From Cliona cf. orientalis (taxonomy: Eukaryota > Porifera > Demospongiae > Clionaida > Clionaidae), in the NCBI GenBank assembly GCA_963930775.1, contig OZ005700.1, positions 6,582,609 through 6,646,608 of the forward strand: a stretch of DNA of 64,000 bases. Reading direction: 5' to 3'. A program made the translations under genes and the position numbers. Positions 1-10,185 of the stretch are shown piece by piece (position 1 is the first letter of the stretch; each line of letters starts with the position of its first letter). Below the pieces are notes generated by a model, which saw nothing but the letters and a program-made list of their open reading frames with translations, had not been told where the DNA came from and ran no database searches.

Positions 1-430
1 AAGAGTCTTAATAATTTGTCTGGGAAAGGATAGGACCACAGAACATGAAAAGTCCTTGAAAAGGGTCAAGAAAGGGTTTTAAAACGACCAAAAAGCGGTC
101 GGAAAATGGTCTTAAAATTGGACACCTTAAGGATCTTAAAACGTCAGAAAAGGGTCTGAGTGGGGTATGAAAAAATAACGTGTAGAAACCAGCAGAGATC
201 TTAAAAGTGTCTTACAATGAACTTAATTGTGTCTGAAACTAGTCTTAAAATGTGTGTTCATGAGCATGCGTCTGTCTTAATATTATATGAAAACAATCTT
301 AATCTATAGTCTTAAATTTGTTGCTATCTCAAAATTAACTTAATATTGTTTGAAGAATACATTAAAATCAATCTGAAATCAGCCAAAAAAGAGCATTAAG
401 CAGCAGTACAAATCTTAAAAGAGTTTTAAT
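1..430. repeat. AT-rich degenerate TCTTAAAA-type repeat
   Basis: The stretch is dominated by short degenerate words such as gtcttaaaa and tctgaaa in irregular spacing. A similar composition, on the opposite strand, occurs at 3720-4190. No coding potential is apparent. It may be the remnant of one diverged minisatellite. Confidence 0.4.
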
Positions 431-654
431 GGTAACTTAATTTTGGTAAGTCGTAATATTAATGAAATGTTGGCACATGTACATCTTACGTACAGTCATG
501 ATCACTAGAATTGTGTCTTTACTTCTTTCCTCTTTTGATCTGAGGTTCGTTCTCTTTGCCAACTTTTCCCTCTTCCACAAAAAAGTCGTCTTCCTGTGAG
601 TATACAAGTACCAGAGCATCATAATTACATGTATCTTTGCTCAAATATTATATT

Positions 655-1195
655 ATCTCCCCAGTAGCAATTTACTTTTCTGTGGTTATGAGGTAATTAT
701 GGTGTAATTATGATGAAACCTATGGTGTAATCTATGAGGTAATTATGAGAAAATTCAGGGCCTCGCTGGAGCCTTTCTGGGACTTGAAAATCAGTAAATA
801 TGTAGAGTATCTTACGCGTGTATCCAGCGAATACATTACAAGCTGAGCGCTACTTTCTCTGAGAAGTACTGTTGGTTGAACTTCACGTGTTTTCTTGGCT
901 TACGTAATGCCGTGGATAAATAAAGCTAGCCTTGCGCTATATATAGCACGCATTGTCACAAGGGGCTGTCCCGCGCGCGACTGCAGCAGCGTGACCAACC
1001 TGAAGTTCGGAAGGAATACTGTACTGTCGAGTTCGTCTCTGTGATTGAAGCATCGAAACTTGTGGCTGTCAAGGCTGAGAGTCGATCTTAGACGCCATCT
1101 CCATGATTTCTGGGGCGAGCATCGATCGATGTGTACGCATTCTATTGACGACCTTTTACCACATGCACCATTACACTATGCAGCTACTGGGGAGA
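655..1195. repeat. Dispersed repeat with short inverted ends (copy 1)
   Basis: The segment begins with tctccccagtagc and ends with gctactggggaga, a 13-bp inverted pair. Most of it recurs at about 24990-25465, including shared words such as gtggataaataaagctagcc. The inverted ends and second copy suggest a non-autonomous DNA transposon. I could not settle a target-site duplication. Confidence 0.5.
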
Positions 1196-1199
1196 TGGT

Positions 1200-2700
1200 C
1201 AAGGGTTCATTATATAATATATAGACGCTAGTTAATTTGTTTTAGCTTACAAGGAGTGGGGCTCGCTTCGCTCGCCCACTCCCTGGTTTGTTAGGTTTGT
1301 AGTGTGCACGGGAGAAAGTGAACTGATGCTTGTAGATGACTCTAATCTAATCGTACATGTTGTTTCTGAGAGCAAAGGTTATCAGCATTGCTAGCAAGGA
1401 CTGGCCAACTTAACTGTCAAACATTCTGTTGTGCATGCACATTTTGACACCCACTTGGAGCACATAGCCAAATTACTAAAACCTTCCATAAGCATGCACA
1501 TTTTGATATCCTGTATTCTAATTAATCAACTGGCCAAGAAACTTGTTAGTTCGCTTGCCGTCTCCCTCTCCGACATCTGAACACAAGAAGCCAATCACAG
1601 AATCAGCTACCTCCACGACGACGACTCCACCACATGAATCCAGCTGCCTAGCTAACTGCAGGCCGCTACATGTAAGTGTCCAGTATTGCTTAATCTTTGA
1701 ACGGTCCGTTCAGTAGCTATCGTTCCCACCTGTAGCCAGTGCTACAATTTCCATTCACAGAGAACGCCGAATTCTCACTTAAAACACTCAGTAGCCCGAG
1801 ATCCAGCATGGTGTGCCTTGAGGTCAAATTGCTTCCACTGGCCCTCTGTTACTGACGGATGGACCGACAGACAAATATAATTTGATAGTTTTAACCTATT
1901 TAGGATCGAATGCATTTACGGGAATTCAAACTAAGGTTTCCAATCATAAGCTACCTGATAATATTATGTATACTCCAGCTGTTCAAAAATGCATACAAAG
2001 GCATGTTATCATAATTGTTTACCTCCAGTTCTTTAAATTCAGTCTTCTGCCCCCGTCCTGTGCTCTTATTTTCTTCAACCACTGTTGTAGAGACTCAGTC
2101 CTTCACAATTGTCATTAGCATGTGCATCTTGAATGATAATTCAGCATAGATACCTACATACATGTAAATGATAGCACAGTAAGCACTTATGTATGCAGCC
2201 ATAAATGACCACTGGTTTAGTATAAGGTATTATGTGGGCTCCACATAATATTCTATTGATAGCCTTATACATAGAATAGGGTTCTGCCCAGGATGATTTG
2301 AGTGATGTTGGTCAATAGCCAAACTACACTTTTAGTCTGTGCGTTGGCTTTAGTGGCAGCAAAAAATGCTGAGTAGTTGGGAACGACTACTTCCAACTAG
2401 TGTGGGCAGAACTCGGATAAAGCATACGGAGTAATTTATATCAAATGGACATGGAAAAGTAAATTTTGAAATGAATGAAAGCTACATGTGTAGCTTTCTA
2501 ATAGAATTCCAAATATGGAATAAAACCAGGGTGAAATGAGTAGCGTGTGGTACAAACTTGAAACGAACTCGGCAAACTCAAGCACTTGGGTCTGCGAGCT
2601 TTAATAACAGCCCGAATCGTACACAGATTGAATTTACCTGAGCTTATTTGGCCCTTGCTGCGCTTGCTTTATAAAAATGCACTGTACTTTAGGTCGTCAT
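1200..2700. other. No recognisable gene
   Basis: I see only short chance ORFs, none with a recognisable domain, and no clear tandem repeat. A small inverted pair around 1252-1285 (ggagtggg and cccactcc) is the only structure noted. Confidence 0.4.
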
Positions 2701-3011
2701 TAGCACTCTTTGCCTGATGCTGGATCTATCGAGGCGTTTAACGAAGGCCTACACCGCTCGCAGGTCCCAGGAAAATACCATAAGGACAAACGGCAGCCCA
2801 TCTACAGAAAAGGTGCTTGATTCTTTCTTTTTTTTTGGCCTCAGGACCTCGGGCAACTCGGCTAGCTACAATGCACAAAATCTTTCTTGAGGGCAACAAA
2901 TGCAGTCTTTGTGGTATAGCAAAATTGTGCAATTCACTTTTGATAGAGTCGCGTGACCGTGACAAGCATCCTCTGCATACAAGAATTAAAGACAAGGAAA
3001 GCATGCTGGGG

Positions 3012-3016
<5 letters not shown>

Positions 3017-3092
<76 letters not shown>
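3017..3092. repeat. (GA)n microsatellite
   Basis: A nearly pure GA dinucleotide run of about 76 bp. It creates a spurious RE-repeat peptide in one frame, which is not a gene. Confidence 0.95.
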
Positions 3093-3095
<3 letters not shown>

Positions 3096-3719
3096 GGAGG
3101 GCACTAATTAGAAATATAGAGGACAAACTGACAAATTCAGAGCCGACTGAGGATTGATATAGCGTCTTTACATAACTTACTTACTTATTGGCTTGTGACT
3201 GATGATCTCAACGTTGATTTCGTTCCAGAGCTGAGCCTTCTAATCAATCAACCTCCTAGACAGTGACATCGGCGGCGCTTTATCCGTATCGGCTGGACAG
3301 TTAAATGAAAATCTTGAGGCTCTCGACGCTTATTAGCCTTCTCTATTTATCATTTCTTCACAGCCTTCTCAGTGCCTCCAAGCTATTCTCCTATCTTTCA
3401 GTATAAATATTCCCATTTTTCAGTATTTTGCATGCATTTTCAGTATTTTCCAGTATTTTACAAAGGGCTCCATATATGATGTATGTACTTAATTCTCCCA
3501 GTTTTCAGTATTTTTGAAATTTTATCAGTATTTATGGTCAGAATTCAGTAAAAATACGTATACTTGGAGGCACTGCCTTCTTCAAACAGACAGTCATCAT
3601 ACATGTCATAGAGCTAGCTCCACCTGCACCTGTCCTATAGAGTACCTAGCGTACCTGCATACGGCGTTCAAATTCAAAGTTCCCTCCTCACGTGATACAG
3701 GCGCCGCGCCGCGCACACT

Positions 3720-4190
3720 CGCACTCGGATACTTTTCAGATGCTTGCCATTCAGACTTCTTCAGATTGCATCAATGCTAAGACTCTTTTAAGACTATATC
3801 TTAAATTAGCATTAATTTTTAACAACTTCAGGCTTTTTTCAGATTGCTATGATTTTCTACCCTTTTCAAATTCAAGCTTTTTCAGATTGCTAAGACTCTT
3901 TTAAGACCACATATTAAAGTACCATTTTCAACTTCAGACTTTTTCAGATCGCTAGGACTCTTTAAGATTACATCTTAAAGTACCATTTCAACTTCAGACG
4001 TTTTTCAGATTGCTAAGACTCTTTTAAGACTCTATCTTAAAGTAACTTGAGACCATGTAGAATTTTAAGACTCTTCTTAGAGTCCCAGCCAAAGACCTTC
4101 ATACACTTTTCAGATGCTTTTCAGTGAGATCAATTTCACAGACACATTTTAAGACACATATAAGACACTATCAAGTTACTTTTCAGGCTA
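3720..4190. repeat. Degenerate tandem repeat, about 65-bp units
   Basis: Words such as ttttcagattgctaagac, cttttaagac and aacttcagac recur about every 60-70 bp with substitutions. The array looks like an old minisatellite. It lies immediately next to a LINE fragment. Confidence 0.55.
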
Positions 4191-4192
4191 TT

Positions 4193-4910
4193 CTAGTCCA
4201 GTAGTGCTTGGCGGACGCCATTAGAGACAGGAAACTCATCAGATCTCTTAGAGTTCCAAGAGACACACATCCTCTGATCAGAATACCAGTTTAAAAGAGT
4301 TCTGATATCAATAGGAGACAAATTTCGTTGAAGAAGTTTATCAAAAAGAATGGAGTGGTTGACCCTATCAAAGGCTTTGCTAGCATCTAAGAAGAGTATC
4401 CATAGACTCGTAGGAGAGTCATTGATGCTGTAGCAAGCAACCATATTCTTAATAAGACCTGTAGCTACACAGATGAGTTGACAGGCCACGCTTAGCTAAT
4501 ACCAAATCGAAGAGAAGACATGGTAAATGCTGAGCCATATTATGGTTAATCAGTAGCTATAATACAACATTCAAAGATCTTACCAGGCTTAGCTATAGGG
4601 TGTAGAGAACACATGCAGTCTCTGAGGGACTCAGGGACATAGCCATGCATGCCGTAGTATAGCAGTGATCATGAAAAGCTTAGAGAGGCGCCGACAGTGA
4701 AGTAACAGCACATATGAAATGGTTGGAGTCGAGTTGTGTGCCATCAGATTTTTTCAGTTTAAGGTGAGCCAAAGTGCTAGCCTCTGAAACACAGCCAGGA
4801 GATCGATCTCCTGGCTGTGTTTCAGAGGCTAGCACTTTGGCAGAGAAGGAAGACAAGTCAGTGGACACAGAAGTTCTGAAATTCAAAAGCTGGCACAACT
4901 TCATGATCAT
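4193..4910 (-). pseudogene. Non-LTR retrotransposon (LINE) reverse-transcriptase fragment
   Basis: The minus strand carries two open pieces that read as a broken LINE reverse transcriptase. The piece at 4489-4193 contains FLDASKAFDRVNHSILFDKL, the catalytic FxDxxKAFDxVxH block of CR1/L2/RTE-like enzymes. It is followed by an NWYSDQR segment and SNGVRQ, the SxGVxQG region. The upstream piece at 4910-4680 has HLK and SNHFI-type words that fit the region N-terminal to the catalytic core. Frames are interrupted and there is no endonuclease, so this is a dead fragment. The clade is not resolved by eye. Confidence 0.75.
4768..4841. repeat. Perfect 74-bp palindrome
   Basis: Two 37-bp arms are exact reverse complements with no spacer, centred between 4804 and 4805 on gatcgatc. 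It lies inside the LINE fragment. It could form a hairpin or cruciform. Confidence 0.9.
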
Positions 4911-5189
4911 GTTATGAACTCAGGCTAGCCAGAGTCCCTCGATTATGATTGTGCTTTACATATACACGATAGCACTACAGTAGTTCATAACAAAATTTAA
5001 ATTTTCCCACAGATTGGCAATATTGCGGCGCGCGCATGGCGGCGCGCGTACCACATTAGTGTCCTATGGGGTTGATCGCAATCGTGTTTGCATTGTAACA
5101 GTGCATGCCAAAATGAAGAAGAGGTGAACGATTTCACCCACATAATTAAAACTTAAGCCAGGATCCATAGCTAGGGACACGCTATGGTT

Positions 5190-5335
5190 TTTAAAGTTCC
5201 TATTACCATAATTATAGCCGGAAAATTTGGCGGTTTGGCGGTCTACGTATATAATACAACCACCAAAGTACCGTTATTGTTCTTGCAATAGCAATTTTGG
5301 ACTTAATTGCCACCCCCGCCAATACGGTATGCTAT
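5190..5335. mobile_element. Partial MITE related to the element at 27329-27551
   Basis: Contains gccggaaaatttggcgg, ggcggtctacgtat and cgccaatacggta. These match the ends and interior of the complete element at 27.3 kb. The left end is eroded. Confidence 0.5.
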
Positions 5336-5580
5336 GATATAATTCTCAACACCGAACCAATTTATTGTTTTGTACCCATTATGCTCTGAATTTCTCTCAA
5401 TTTTATGGCCGGCATAATCATAATTCATTCGAAAACTTATACCGTACTTTGAACATGTCATTGATAGCTTTATTTCACAGAAAAGACAATTAAAAGCTAC
5501 ATGCAGCCATACTATGACATTGTTAGAATTCAAAGTACTGTTACACCTTGTAGCAGACCTTCAGCTGCCAGCTGTAAAGC

Positions 5581-5652
<72 letters not shown>
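5581..5652. repeat. (AAT)n microsatellite
   Basis: A pure run of the trinucleotide aat for about 72 bp. Confidence 0.97.
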
Positions 5653-5655
<3 letters not shown>

Positions 5656-5686
5656 ATGTATTCGTTGACTACCTTACAATAAATCA

Positions 5687-5835
5687 GTTAGAGACTTCGT
5701 CCAATGGTCTCTACGCTTTTAAGAGATCCTCATGCAGGCCCTTAGTAGCACCCTCGCTTTCGCTCGGGATGCTACAGCCCAGGGCCTTCGGGTCTCTTAA
5801 AAGGCATAGAGACCTTGGACTCGGTCTTTATAACT
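5687..5835. mobile_element. Hairpin MITE (copy 1; copy 2 at 26005-26151)
   Basis: The ends are inverted (ttagagac...gtctct) and the interior can fold: ggtctctacgc and cttttaagaga pair with tctcttaaaagg and gtagagacc. A closely similar copy is at 26005-26151. It is short and non-coding, so probably a fold-back MITE. Confidence 0.6.
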
Positions 5836-5849
5836 ATTATTTAGTAGTA

Positions 5850-6430
5850 CCGTATCCTCCCGAAAATAAGCCCCCCCCCCCTTTTTCAGCAGTAGACATG
5901 ACCTAGACTGGAGAGGGGGCTTATTTTCGAATATGCACTTTCCCTCGAATATAAGCCCCCCTTAGCCACCATCGTTGGTCATGTACCGTGGGACAGAGTT
6001 TGTTCGTCTTTTCTCCAAAAGAGTGGCAGCGAGATGACCTGTCAAATAGACGGCAACACGAGGATCGGCGGTGGGAAAAGGACTTGTTGTTCCATGTGTG
6101 TACGTCTTTAGAGGAAAGTAAAAGCATCTTGACCGGCTCGTAAGTGTCTTCGCCAAACTAGAAGTGCCATCATACTGTGACAGAATGACTTCAAAACAGG
6201 CTTTTCTAAAAGCCAGCACACATGCAGCACCATCTTTGTACTGGTAGTCAATTGAAGGGCGGGGTTACGTACGTACGTACGTACGTGCTCGCGCGCGTAT
6301 ATATGTGCAGTCTATCAACTTGGTGGGAGGGGGGCTTATAATCGAGGGAAATATACCTGTGCAAGAACTTGAAGGTCAAAGAGGGGAGGGGGCTTATTTT
6401 CGAAGGGGGCTTATTTTCGGGAGGATACGG
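5850..6430. mobile_element. TA-duplicating MITE (CCGTATCCTCCCG ends)
   Basis: Inverted ends ccgtatcctcccgaaaataa and its reverse complement bound 581 bp, flanked by TA on both sides (5848-5849, 6431-6432). The paralogous block at 26160-26172 lacks the insertion and gives an approximate empty site. TA duplication fits the Tc1/mariner/pogo group. The interior includes a gtac tandem run near 6271-6285 and no recognisable transposase. Confidence 0.8.
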
Positions 6431-6577
6431 TATGTATAAACACACCATCATTATTTTAAGTCGGCTAGAAAAGGTGATTGAACATGCACACTCTTGTTTT
6501 TTCAAATAATTGTTACTATACCAACATTAATTATTATTACCAATACTGGCTTTAAATTTTGTTTCAATTGCTGTTTA

Positions 6578-6636
6578 CTAACTATTACTAGTAAATCCAT
6601 AAACTTCGTTTGGTTTCATTTCAATACTGGTGGTCC
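6578..6636 (-). pseudogene. Orphan Delta-like cytoplasmic tail exon (type 2), copy 1
   Basis: A minus-strand exon starts after a cttcag acceptor and reads TTSIEMKPNEVYGFTSNS then a stop. It resembles the tail exon of genes A-C (core ETKPNEVYGL) in sequence and in phase. It ends soon after that core, where the full genes have a further 36 residues. No membrane exon with a matching donor was found to its right before gene A, so it may be the last exon of a rearranged or dead paralogue. Confidence 0.55.
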
Positions 6637-6987
6637 CTGAAGTCAAATAAAAAAGACATAAACAATAAAAATTAAGCGTGAACATTTATTACAACCATAG
6701 TATGCTGATAGACTCAAGAGTATAAGTATAAGTGAATCGGAAGATTTAGTAGCAATTATCAGAAACTCTCAAATAGCTATTTTTTCATTGCTTTTGAATT
6801 CATGGCTCCAATAAAGCGGAGAAAATGATTTGAATCGTACATATACATTCCAGTATAACATTACATCATTTATGGATGACTGGCTATGCAATAATGATAT
6901 CGTTTATCGTGCATATCCCAGGTAACCAAGTTGAGAGGTATGCACAGGCAAAGGTACTAAAGAGTGTGTGACTATCGTTGTGAGTTA

Positions 6988-7194
6988 CCGTATAGCGGGA
7001 AATTTTCGAGGGGGAAAACTTTCACGAATTTCGCGATTTTTCACCCATCCGCGAAAGTTTTCTCCACGAAATTCTAGGCATGCCACACCCATTATGCGAC
7101 CAGTTTTAACGTTCCGCGAAAGTTTTCTCCGCGAAATGCTCCTTTCCTACCGATCCGTAAAAGTTTTCTCCCTCGAAAATTTCCCGCTATACGT
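6988..7194. mobile_element. TA-duplicating MITE (CCGTATAGCGGG ends), copy 1
   Basis: Inverted ends ccgtatagcgggaaatttt and its complement bound 207 bp. The flanks are TA (6986-6987 and 7195-7196). The paralogous sequence at about 26742 (gtgagttaacttgtc) is the exact empty site. A second copy lies at 13364-13567. The interior repeats gaaagttttctcc several times. Probably a mariner-type non-autonomous element. Confidence 0.85.
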
Positions 7195-7289
7195 TAACTT
7201 GTCATGGACCATGGAGGGAAGTGATGGTAAGCAAACAATGCCATGATTTTCAAAGAAGATATTTTCAAGTAGAGCATTGCAATGCTCAA

Positions 7290-8010
7290 AATGTCATAGT
7301 CTAGAGCAAATGATGCATGTAGCAGCTAGCCTAGAGACAGACAAATACTCTGACACACACACATGAACTACCATGGCATGCATATAGAATGTGCTGAGGA
7401 TTAATAAAGTAAGAGATCTAGACAAAACTGAACCCACCCTGCAGTGTTCATTTATATGTGGGCATGTATATAATTTCAAGCAATTAGCTAGTGCTTTAAT
7501 AGCATGACACAATGTACAATGTCATGTCTTCAATTACAATGCAGAGGAATCAGACACATATTAATAGCTAGTTATAGCCATAATAATAATTAAAAATGTG
7601 CATTATGTAGGTTTTTCAGTTCCTTTTAACAGGCCATAACTAGCTGGTAATTATATATGGCTCCATGCAACTTTGTTCATGATGTTTGAGATAACCAACA
7701 GCTATTCAGGCTAAATAGTTTTAATAATGTGCACATACGTATATAGTTGCTAAGGTATACATGTCAAACGAATACAGTCTCAGACTGTACACCACTATCA
7801 TAGTACATGAACATCATTAAAATTAATTTTGTTCTCTTTCAGACATAGTTATTTCAACACTGCCTTGAATTTTATAGGCAGTGTGGCAGAGTAAAGGTCT
7901 GCCTATACATGTTTTCTTTTCATAAAAAAAACTCTATTGCTTGAATAACGTTGTTGTCTGTTCAATATCTCTACGGCTCACTCTAAGACTTGCTTGTGTA
8001 GCTACTTCTT
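7290..8010. repeat. Duplicated non-coding block
   Basis: This stretch recurs at about 41930-42780, where two further elements have inserted, and partly at 40010-40520 and 63065-63170. Shared words include taacaggccataactagctgg and ggctccatgcaactttgttc. No coding content was recognised. Confidence 0.65.
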
Positions 8011-8032
8011 AATCCTGCCATCCCTATCTATA

Positions 8033-8428
8033 CAAGTATAAAAACAATTGAATAAAATTGAAGGATGAAGTAGGGATGGCAGGATCAAAAAGTACACAAA
8101 CAAGATTTGTAAGGGATAATTGCATCTACTATACATCCCTACGCTTGCTTTTCTTTATTATTACGCACCTATTAATGTCAATATACTTGTCGAGTGAAGT
8201 ATGTGGAAGACATTCAGGTTATTTCTAGTTATCACGATGGTGGGATGGCCCGTCAGTTTGATTCAATCACATGCATTATTGTTGGTTATTTTTGCATCCC
8301 TCAACTTGAAAGCAAGCGTAGGGATGTATAGTAGATGCAATTATCCCTTAAAAATCTTGTTTGTGTACTTTTTGATCCTGCCATCCCTACTTCATCCTTC
8401 AATTTTATTCAATTGTTTTTATACTTGT
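8033..8428. repeat. Long inverted repeat (two arms of about 120 bp)
   Basis: The arm at about 8033-8152 is the near-perfect reverse complement of the arm at about 8308-8428 (for example gaagtagggatggcaggatc against gatcctgccatccctacttc). A spacer of about 155 bp separates them. A transcript would fold into a long hairpin. It could be a fold-back transposon or a locally inverted duplication. Confidence 0.8.
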
Positions 8429-9042
8429 TCCTGTTCTTTTTTTATTGCACATAGTGCATTTTATCAATGCCATCTTACATGGCTTGCTCACAACTTCTGT
8501 CCAGTGTAATTAAGTGGACTATGGGAGGTGCTTAAGTTTCACGGTAGCCACACCTCTCGTTAACTTGCGTTCATATGCCTACGTCTACGTGATGAAGCAG
8601 GCTGATAAAGAAGGCTGTTTTAGGCGGCCCAAGTAGTGATGAGACTCTTCCGTTTAGGGAGAAAATCAAATTCTAAATTTTATTGTTAGCAGCAACTACT
8701 CGGCATAATTCTATGACCTGTACGTTGCCGCTCCTTGGCAGCCTTGCGCCTTCGTATGCCTATATAAAATATCTCAGATGATCGTTCCAGCGGAGCGTTA
8801 GCGCTGCACGCGCTAGCGAGTAGCTTGCCTATGCCTAGCGCCTTACCGCTCCCCAAGCCTTGCGCCTTCTTATCCATGATCGATCCAGCGAGCTGCTGCA
8901 CGCGCTAGAGAGTAGCGCCTCGGCTCGAGCGCTCGAGCTCGCCTGGGGCGCGGCGCTGTCACATGACTTCACCATGGCAACACATTCATATTCCGAGCAT
9001 GCGCATTATATCATAAAATGGCGTATCAGACACACCCAATTA

Positions 9043-9454
9043 GGCCACACAAATAAAATTACTTGTTTCTCAGGCCCGCCCGCCTCGTTTTTTCCTACCC
9101 GCATGGGCCTTTTTATTTCGCATTCTGAAGCTTTTCCGGTAAAGGTCGTCAGCACTAAAAGTGTTGGCTATTAGGTAAGAGGCCAGTTTACATAGGAACC
9201 TGACCAATTTACATAGAAACTGACCAATATACATAGGAAATTGACCTATATACATAGAAACTGGCCATTTGCATAGGAAACTGACCAAAATAAAGCTTAT
9301 TTTCATTTTTTGTCTTATTTTTCAATATGTTTGCTACGTATTATACTTTGCCTTAAAAAAAAAAAAGAAATTTAATTAAAAAAAAAAAGCCTCATCCCCT
9401 CATCGATTTGAGAAGAAATATGCCTGAGAAACAAGTAATTTTTTTTGTTCGGCC
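9043..9454. mobile_element. Harbinger-type MITE (GGCCACACAAATAAAATT ends), copy 1
   Basis: The inverted ends contain ttgtttctcaggc at the left and gcctgagaaacaa at the right. The flanks are TTA at 9040-9042 and 9455-9457. A 3-bp TWA duplication is the signature of PIF/Harbinger. An inner tandem repeat, gaaactgaccaatatacata, lies at about 9180-9290. A larger copy is at 37029-38007. Confidence 0.8.
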
Positions 9455-9604
9455 TTATCAATGCGCCGTACACACCCACTATTACGTAACTGTCGAGATA
9501 ATGCCAAACTTGCGTGCCACTGCACTGCGCGCTACAAAATGGAGTGGATTTATACTCAAACTAAGATGAGCGATTAAGGCAGTCTTGAGCTAGCCCTGAT
9601 AATG

Positions 9605-9607
9605 AAA

Positions 9608-9639
<32 letters not shown>

Positions 9640-9640
9640 A
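9605..9640. repeat. (GAAA)n microsatellite
   Basis: Nine or so consecutive gaaa units. Confidence 0.95.
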
Positions 9641-10185
9641 TGACAAATGGCCATTTTTTTGAACATCTGGTTCTGGCATATACAATTGATTTGATGAATG
9701 ATCTTGGTCTTATTAGATAGATAATTTGCTGGAGATTCTGATTTTCATACTTAGAAACTTCACAAAATTACCTATTTTGAGATATTTGGATATTTGTAAT
9801 GTATTACATATATGGCATATCCGGGCCATCCCTACTTATAGAGTTTACCGACTCTATGATACTTACTTTGCATTTGATAATTAGTACATGATTACAATAA
9901 ATTGTTTGTTTGAACTAACATGACCACAAAATTTAATAGTAGGGTTGGTTGGTTAGGCGGATGATAATTAGTTATAAGTGTCATTATTTCTATGTAAATT
10001 CCATCTGTCTAGAGGCTTGTGCTGTGTGGTAGCTTTTTAAGATAGGCCTATTAAAGCTATGAGTAAATTAAATTAATTTACTCATAGTTTTAAAAATATT
10101 AAAACTGTTGGTATAGCTATATGCCTGTAGTAAACTCAGCTATTGGATGTTTTAAATTTTACAGTCGGTCAGATCAAACAAATAT

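Larger units (their letters stand above)
6430..7560. repeat. Segmental duplication block, copy 1
   Basis: From the words caccatcattattttaagtc onward this block closely matches 26165-26870, and more distantly 32930-33060 and 39110-39540. It carries an orphan Delta-like tail exon. The copy here has a MITE inserted at 6988-7194 that is missing from the 26-kb copy. Confidence 0.75.

Noticed and set aside
2817..3107. RE-repeat protein
   Set aside because: It is produced by the (GA)n microsatellite.
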